The notes under the pieces are model-generated. The model worked only from the letters and a program-made list of their open reading frames with translations. It ran no database searches and had not been told where the DNA came from. Positions 59,401-64,000 of a DNA stretch of 64,000 nt are shown here, one piece after another. The DNA comes from DATJLQ01 sp035509415 (GTDB lineage Bacteria > Pseudomonadota > Alphaproteobacteria > JACZXZ01). The first letter of the stretch is position 1; every line of letters begins with the position of its first letter. Location of the stretch: positions 58,170 through 122,169 of the forward strand of contig DATJLQ010000233.1 of NCBI GenBank assembly GCA_035509415.1, written 5' to 3'. The position numbers and the translations under genes were made by a program.

Positions 59401-60008
59401 GACGGGAAATCACGGATTCAGGATTCGATCTTGCGGGTATGGAGGACCCGACGATCACGCCTGTCCGGAGCCCGGATGCCCTGAGCCCGGCAGACCCAAA
59501 TCTCGCGGACCGCGTTCCGGCCACGCGAGCACCGCACGTCCCGATGCCGGAACCGCCGCTCTGCAGCGCGCCATCGGACCGGCCCCTTCTCTTGAGCGAA
59601 GACGAAGCCGCGCGCTGGCTCAGCATTCACGTTTGCACGCTCCGCAACATCCGCCGCCGCGGCGAAATCCGTTATCTGCGCAACGGCACCGGCCGCGTGC
59701 GCTACCGGCCTGAATTCATCGAGGAATATTTACGGGGGATCGAAGTGCCATGCCAATCAAAGCCAGGGGGAAGGACGCAGAAAAGCGACGCGGGCTCGTC
59801 GATATCGGCAGCTGCTGGCTCGTCCGACTCGATCGTTCGCCCCATTATTACGTCGCCTGGAACGACGGATCCGGCACGCGACGACTTAAGTCGTGCGGCA
59901 CAGATGACTTTCAGCGCGCCACGGCGCTCCTCTACCGATACGCGACGAAATTCGCGCGCGGCGACCGGACCGAGCCCGAAGACGTCCGGATCGAATCCGT
60001 GCTCATGA
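59397..60008 (+). CDS. Excisionase-like helix-turn-helix protein
   Basis: The frame from ATG 59397 (203 aa; an ATG at 59439 is an alternative) has a MerR/HTH_17-type DNA-binding domain near residues 65-118: LLLSEDEAARWLSIHVCTLRNIRRRGEIRYLRNGTGRVRYRPEFIEEYLRG. Such small proteins act as recombination directionality factors beside integrases. The last 85 residues overlap the integrase gene in another frame by 259 bp and are low-complexity; the functional part probably ends near the integrase start. No strong ribosome site is seen. Confidence 0.65.
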   Translation: MGREITDSGFDLAGMEDPTITPVRSPDALSPADPNLADRVPATRAPHVPMPEPPLCSAPSDRPLLLSEDEAARWLSIHVCTLRNIRRRGEIRYLRNGTGRVRYRPEFIEEYLRGIEVPCQSKPGGRTQKSDAGSSISAAAGSSDSIVRPIITSPGTTDPARDDLSRAAQMTFSAPRRSSTDTRRNSRAATGPSPKTSGSNPCS

Positions 60009-61138
60009 CCTACTACGACGAGCATGGCAGCCGGATCGCGAGTGCCGAATCGTCGCGCATCGAATGCGATCGGATCACGCGATTCTTCGCAGGCCGGACG
60101 TTGGGGCATCTCTCGACGGACAATCAGAAAGCGTTCGTTGCCTGGCTCACCGGCGAGCGCGGTCTGAGTCTCGGAACGGCGAGCTGGACCATGACGACAC
60201 TCCGCGCTGCGATTAATCACTACCTCGACAAGCACAAGCTTGCTTACCGCCTCGCGATCCTCGAGCCGGAAACCAAGGAAGACAGATCCATGCGCGATCC
60301 CAAGGGTCGGCCGCTCGACGACGAGGAGCTCGTCAAATTGATCGCTGCCGCCGAGACGCCGATCGAGCGCCTCTACATCGTGCTCCTGATCGCGACCTTG
60401 GGGCGGCCGCAGGCGGTGCGCGAGCTCAAGGGCAGCCAGATCGATTGGGCGAACCACCGAATCATGCTCAATCCGCCGGGGCGGAAGCAAACCAAGAAGC
60501 GCCGGCCGGTCGTGCCGTTCATTCCAACCCTGGGCGCGTTCCTCGATCGGACCTGTTCGGGCCCCCTCCTCTCTCCCGACGGCAAACCGATCGGCGACCT
60601 CAAATCCGCCTGGCGACGCCTCAGGGTGCGCGCCGGGCTCGACGAGAAGGTCAATCCCTACTCGATCCGACATACGCTCGCGCGACACCGGCGCCGCATG
60701 AAAATCCCGGAGGCCCAGCGTGACGTCTTCATGGGGCACGTCGATCCGACCAAGCGCATGTCGGAAATCTACGCGCCGGACGATCCGCACTACCTCCTCG
60801 AAGCGGCCGTCGAGATCGATCGCTATCTCGCCGCCCTCCTCGCCGCCGCAGAAGGTCGCGCGTCGATGGCCCCGCTCGACCGATGGAACAGTCTCGGAAC
60901 GCTCTGGAGCAGCGGCAGCGCCTACAGCCCCGACGACGCACCGGTCGTCACGGCACCGGAACCCGGGAGGGATCCGGCGGCGCGGCGGCTCCGGAGGTCG
61001 CGCCCACCGAAAACAATCGAGGTCGGTCGCGAGGGCCCGGCACATCGAAACGCCGGTGTGGTCGAGGGAAATTCTGGCGGGCCGATGCCCGCCAGCCCCG
61101 AGCCATCACCCCCTATCCCCTTGGAAAACGGCACGTAA
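59750..61138 (+). CDS. Tyrosine recombinase / phage-type integrase
   Basis: A 462-aa integrase. An arm-binding/core-binding N-terminal part (1 to about 170) precedes the catalytic domain: Arg in LIATLGRPQAVRELKGSQ (near 225), the box-II Arg in YSIRHTLARH (near 305), His in FMGHVDPTKR, and the nucleophile Tyr in SEIYAPDD (near 340). Box II usually reads HxxR; here the His is Tyr (YSIR). A 100-residue Pro/Arg-rich tail after residue 360 is unusual. It follows the excisionase-like gene and marks the accessory region as an integrated element; attachment sites were not found. Confidence 0.88.
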   Translation: MPIKARGKDAEKRRGLVDIGSCWLVRLDRSPHYYVAWNDGSGTRRLKSCGTDDFQRATALLYRYATKFARGDRTEPEDVRIESVLMTYYDEHGSRIASAESSRIECDRITRFFAGRTLGHLSTDNQKAFVAWLTGERGLSLGTASWTMTTLRAAINHYLDKHKLAYRLAILEPETKEDRSMRDPKGRPLDDEELVKLIAAAETPIERLYIVLLIATLGRPQAVRELKGSQIDWANHRIMLNPPGRKQTKKRRPVVPFIPTLGAFLDRTCSGPLLSPDGKPIGDLKSAWRRLRVRAGLDEKVNPYSIRHTLARHRRRMKIPEAQRDVFMGHVDPTKRMSEIYAPDDPHYLLEAAVEIDRYLAALLAAAEGRASMAPLDRWNSLGTLWSSGSAYSPDDAPVVTAPEPGRDPAARRLRRSRPPKTIEVGREGPAHRNAGVVEGNSGGPMPASPEPSPPIPLENGT

Positions 61139-61262
61139 CGCGATTCGACCGGCGAACCCAAGAAATCTAACGGGGGAGTTCGGCCAAGTTCGATTCGATG
61201 AACCAATATCCCCTTCACGAGCGGCGACATCGGGTCGCCGCAGATCAACGAGGAGCAAAGAC

Positions 61263-61601
61263 ATGTCCGATTCGACCGTCCTGATGTTCGACGATTCCGA
61301 CAATGTCTCCGATCCGGCATCGGACCCGCAGGCAATGGAGTTCTTGCAGGGATTGGCCATCTCTCGCGATCGGGACGGCTTTTCGATCCGATCGAAGGTC
61401 GGTTGCGCCGTCGATCGGCTCCCAACCCGCATCAAGATTCGCGCGGCTTACGCCATGAGCCGAGTATCAAATCTCGAGATATTGCGCCGGTATCGGCCGT
61501 CGGATTTTCGGTTCTATGAGGAAGCGATCTCGACCGAGGTTATCGGCGCCCGTATCGACGGCGACACCCGCTCGAAGCGTCGGCTAGTGGCCATGGTCTG
61601 A
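61263..61601 (+). CDS. Hypothetical protein, 112 aa
   Basis: ATG at 61263 with GAGGAG upstream. The N-terminus is acidic (MSDSTVLMFDDSDNVSD); the centre is RIKIRAAYAMSRVSNLEILRRYRPSDFRFYEEA and the end is basic (RSKRRLVAM). No family recognised. It is downstream of the integrase, with the same orientation as the DUF3768 gene. Confidence 0.55.
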   Translation: MSDSTVLMFDDSDNVSDPASDPQAMEFLQGLAISRDRDGFSIRSKVGCAVDRLPTRIKIRAAYAMSRVSNLEILRRYRPSDFRFYEEAISTEVIGARIDGDTRSKRRLVAMV

Positions 61602-61742
61602 GGGAAAAAGGCCATCCCTCCGGCGGCACCAGAAATCCCGCCCTTCTTAGACCCCTACATACCCCGTCCGCACATCAGACCACCGCGAGCCGGAGCCGCC
61701 CGCCGATCAATGGCGGCTGGCAAAATTACCAGAGGTGTTCCC

Positions 61743-62135
61743 ATGAAAAAACGACCACCTCGCACAGCCACAAAGGCTGCGCGCAAGATCAAGCATGTCT
61801 CATATCCTGAGGCGTTGCATTCAAAGGTTCGAGAGCTCAACGACCAATTCAGAAAATCCCTCCGAGGAGGCCGAATCGTCGTTACTGCGGGCGTCCACGC
61901 CTTGGGGCCAGACCGCGTCCAGGAACTCTTGATCCAGGTGGCGGCGTTCAATCAGTTCTCCAGCGACAATGATCCCTACGGCGAACACGATTTCGGGGCG
62001 TTCTATGACCGCGAAAGTCAATTTTTCTGGAAGATCGACTATTACGACAAAACCCTGACTGCAGGATCGTCCGATCCCTCTGACCCGGACAAGACCCGCC
62101 GGGTTCTGACACTTAAGTTCGCGTCTGACTACTGA
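61743..62135 (+). CDS. DUF3768 domain protein
   Basis: A 130-aa protein. RIVVTAGVHALG, LLIQVAAFNQFSSDNDPYGEHDFGAF and FFWKIDYYDKTLTAGSSDPSDPDKTRRVLTL match DUF3768, a family of unknown function frequent on plasmids and islands of Rhizobiales and Sphingomonadales. ATG at 61743 has AGAGGTG upstream. The basic N-terminal 15 residues precede the domain. The next, broken gene starts at once after its stop. Confidence 0.85.
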   Translation: MKKRPPRTATKAARKIKHVSYPEALHSKVRELNDQFRKSLRGGRIVVTAGVHALGPDRVQELLIQVAAFNQFSSDNDPYGEHDFGAFYDRESQFFWKIDYYDKTLTAGSSDPSDPDKTRRVLTLKFASDY

Positions 62136-62372
62136 ATGCTGATGGGCACTCCGAGATTTAACCTTCTGCCGTTCCAACAGGGCGAATTGGACGCGCTATG
62201 TGGTCTCTACTGTGTCATTAATGCGGTCAGACTCGCCGTATGACCCCAGCATCTAATGAGCGCTCAGTCTTGCGACGACCTGTTTAAGCGATTGGTTACG
62301 GAGCTATATCGCGACAATCTTAAGGTCGATGTCGTTAGCCGGGGGCTGCCATATAGTGTCACTGTGATATAG
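62136..62372 (+). pseudogene. Broken gene, papain-like hypothetical (in-frame TGA)
   Basis: ATG directly abuts the DUF3768 stop. The frame reads MLMGTPRFNLLPFQQGELDA then LCGLYCVINAVRLAV, a TGA at 62241-62243, and continues in frame with PQHLMSAQSCDDLFKRLVTELYRD to a TAG at 62372. The first part resembles the N-terminus of a conserved island protein with a possible Cys nucleophile (LCGLY). The second ORF half fits the expected continuation, so a nonsense change of one codon is likely. The 3' end may also be missing. Confidence 0.5.
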
Positions 62373-62693
62373 TTTGCGGCCCATGGGAGATATCTGTGCA
62401 AATAACGCATTACCCCGATGTGATTGGTATCAATCTTGGGCGTCGTGTAGCGGGGCGCGCACTTTTGGACTCATTGGCACCCGCTTCTGGACTCGGACTT
62501 TTCCCGTCCCGGCCGAAATATGGCCAATAATGGCACCGGTAGGGAGCGTTCAAAAACGAGATCGGCCGCCCCCCGGACACATTCACTGACCCCCTAAGCC
62601 GTGCCAGGCCGCCGCCCGCGGCCGTGGCGCGGCCCGGAAATCAAAGGCTCGCCCACCTTCTTGGCATTTCGCCCCCGCCAGCGACCAGTTATG
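62373..62693. other. Intergenic region without a gene
   Basis: The 321 bases between the broken gene and the secreted protein are of mixed composition. A frame from 62374 (71 codons) has no family resemblance or ribosome site. Nothing else noted. Confidence 0.5.
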
Positions 62694-63272
62694 TCAGTTC
62701 GGATTCACCAAATAGTCGATCGTGACATAGCCCTGGTATTTCGCGCCTCGCGGGCAAGAGAGGTGCAGGTCGAGATGGTAATCGACGCCGCCGATGGCCT
62801 TGATCTGCGTCGGCGTCGAGGGTGCTGGAAACGGCATGCCGTAGCCGGCCGGAAACTGATAGCCGAGATCGAGAGTTAGGATGGCGGCGGACGGTCGCGA
62901 CGTGAACTGAAAAGGCACCACGGGATCGGGGCTGTACGAATTCCCGATCATCGCCTCGATATAGAGATCGTGCGAGGACGGAGCGCTGATCAGGATGCTT
63001 GCATGGGCCGAGATGATCGTGATCGAGTTGCTTTCCCAGGGCACCATGTACCATGCCACGTCGCCCCAATCGGGGAAGGAATAGGCGGGTGTCCCGCAGG
63101 TGCCGGAGAAACTCCCAAACGTCTTGGAGCAGACCGGCACGAGCGGACCATTGTTCTCGAGAGTCTGCCCCCGGCACGAATAGGGCCCAGCATGGGCGCT
63201 GTCGCCGCACGCCGAGCCGAAGAGGATCGCCGCGGCCAGAAGGACGGCGGCGAAAGCGACGGTCCTGTTCAT
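62694..63272 (-). CDS. Hypothetical secreted protein, 192 aa
   Basis: ATG at 63272 overlaps the stop of the upstream frame as ATGA; AAGGGTGG lies ten bases upstream. Signal peptide: MNRTVAFAAVLLAAAILFGS, cleavage near SAHA. The mature protein has four or more Cys (SCRGQT, VCSKT, TCGTPAYS, LSCPRG) and beta-rich sequence; disulfides are likely. I do not recognise the family. It might be a phage/island-borne exported protein. Confidence 0.6.
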   Translation of the reverse strand: MNRTVAFAAVLLAAAILFGSACGDSAHAGPYSCRGQTLENNGPLVPVCSKTFGSFSGTCGTPAYSFPDWGDVAWYMVPWESNSITIISAHASILISAPSSHDLYIEAMIGNSYSPDPVVPFQFTSRPSAAILTLDLGYQFPAGYGMPFPAPSTPTQIKAIGGVDYHLDLHLSCPRGAKYQGYVTIDYLVNPN

Positions 63273-63706
63273 GACACGGGCCACCCTTCGGTCACGTCAA
63301 TGGCCGTGGGATCGCCGGTCCCCGTGATCGATGCGGCGAGCGCCCCGGCGTTGGCGTCGATCACCTCGACATAGGCGCGGCACGCTTCGCCGACCGCGGC
63401 GCAATCGGCGACTCTAGCCGTGATCGGCCTGCGACGCTAGTATAGAACACGATAGGTCGTCAGGACCGTGCTGGCCTTGATCAGCGCGATGTCGGCCGCC
63501 GCCGCCTGCGCAGTGATCTTCGCCTGGCTCGCGGGGTCGAGGGCCAGCGTTTTGGTCACGGTGTCGAGGCCGGGCGGCCTGTGTCCGGCCACCATGATGG
63601 ACACGACCTGCGTCGCGAGGGCGGCGAGGCAGGTCGCGGCGCATGCCTTCCAGCTCGAGCTCACGGCAATCCAGACGTGGCTCGCGTCCGGCGGCGGCGA
63701 CGGCAC
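63269..63706 (-). pseudogene. Small frame interrupted by an in-frame amber codon
   Basis: From a GTG at 63706 the frame reads 89 codons (LDTVTKTLALDPASQ, ALIKASTVLTTYRVLY), meets TAG at 63437-63439 and continues in the same frame with RVADCAAVGEACRAYVEVIDAN...TEGWPVS to a TGA that overlaps the next gene's ATG. The coupling to the next gene suggests that the second part is, or was, translated. Either two genes (the second lacking an ATG) or one gene with a nonsense codon. No family recognised. Confidence 0.4.
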
Positions 63707-63811
63707 CCGGACAGCGCCGGCCGGGACGGCGGCGCCGGGCGCGAAGGTGCCCAGAATACTTGCCGGTCTGGTCGACGCAGTAGGAAGGCGGTGTCCGTTA
63801 TGTCACGTCTC

Positions 63812-64000
63812 CTATGCGAAGGCCTCGAAGATCAAGGCCCAATTTGATTGGCCCCCATTAAGTTCTCTAATCGCGGCTGTCAAGGCGTTGTTGCCGTAGC
63901 ACAGCACGTTCTCGCCGGGTTCAGAGTTCTCTCCGCGGTCGACCTCAGGGATCGCCGCATATTGGCGTCGGATGGTGGGTCGGCCGAAGTGGTCCACGCT
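63812..64000 (-). CDS. Partial CDS entering from the right edge
   Basis: The minus-strand frame is open to the end of the window and stops at 63812. The 62 codons (DHFGRPTIRRQYAAIPEVDRGENSEPGENVLCYG...) look like the C-terminal end of a protein. No family recognised; a GTG at 63997 could also be a start. Same strand as the two frames downstream. Confidence 0.35.
   Translation of the reverse strand, partial: SVDHFGRPTIRRQYAAIPEVDRGENSEPGENVLCYGNNALTAAIRELNGGQSNWALIFEAFA

Overview
The window is GC-rich, gene-dense bacterial DNA. Codon use, the SsuABC/TauABC-type importers, the small conserved protein at 23695-23904 and the DUF3768 gene fit an alphaproteobacterium, probably a soil or rhizosphere generalist. 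There is no rRNA, complete tRNA or CRISPR array.

1-23 kb is one catabolic island. From the promoter at about 4.2 kb a minus-strand operon reads out with a two-subunit Rieske oxygenase, an RraA-family protein and an ABC ATPase/permease pair. In the opposite direction come a DHDPS-like aldolase and a dihydropyrimidinase/hydantoinase. From 16.9 kb a long minus-strand series encodes a nitrilase-family amidohydrolase, a second Rieske oxygenase, a three-domain xanthine-dehydrogenase-type hydroxylase (small Fe-S subunit plus a single fused Mo/FAD polypeptide), a GntR/FCD regulator, a hydantoin-racemase-like protein, a second ABC ATPase/permease pair and a NIPSNAP protein. Divergent from it runs a second nitrilase paralogue, an SDR, a periplasmic binding protein and a TRZ/ATZ-type amidohydrolase. 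The word GGTATRCC occurs at all the main promoters and at the regulator's own start, so the island may be one regulon. The enzyme set suggests uptake, ring hydroxylation and hydrolytic opening of a nitrogen heterocycle or cyclic amide; the substrate is unknown.

23-25.5 kb holds three small hypothetical genes and a transglutaminase-like protein. 25.9-44.7 kb is a second metabolic region. A minus-strand operon encodes a glutamine-synthetase-like ligase, a Rieske oxygenase, a UbiD decarboxylase, a 61-aa protein and a DUF1116 protein. It is followed by a TetR regulator, an SDR, another Rieske oxygenase, a polar amino-acid ABC importer, two paralogous D-2-hydroxyacid dehydrogenases, a carbamoylsarcosine-amidase-like hydrolase, a long ureohydrolase (possibly guanidine-hydrolase-like) translationally coupled to a protein with a histidine-rich tail, an alpha/beta-hydrolase that lacks its catalytic Ser and His, and UbiX. 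Two copies of a roughly 175-bp repeat with a tRNA 3'-end-like segment lie at 25.6 and 44.9 kb.

45.4-53.2 kb encodes a very large hybrid histidine kinase with eight PAS domains spaced almost exactly 132 residues apart, followed by an HD-GYP response regulator. 53.2-64 kb is an accessory region of lower coding density: a class II Fic protein, an ISL3-like transposase split at an A8 run, a repeat-rich intergenic tract, a GIY-YIG protein, an excisionase/integrase pair, DUF3768 and other hypothetical genes, and broken or partial genes at the right edge. It looks like an integrated mobile element.
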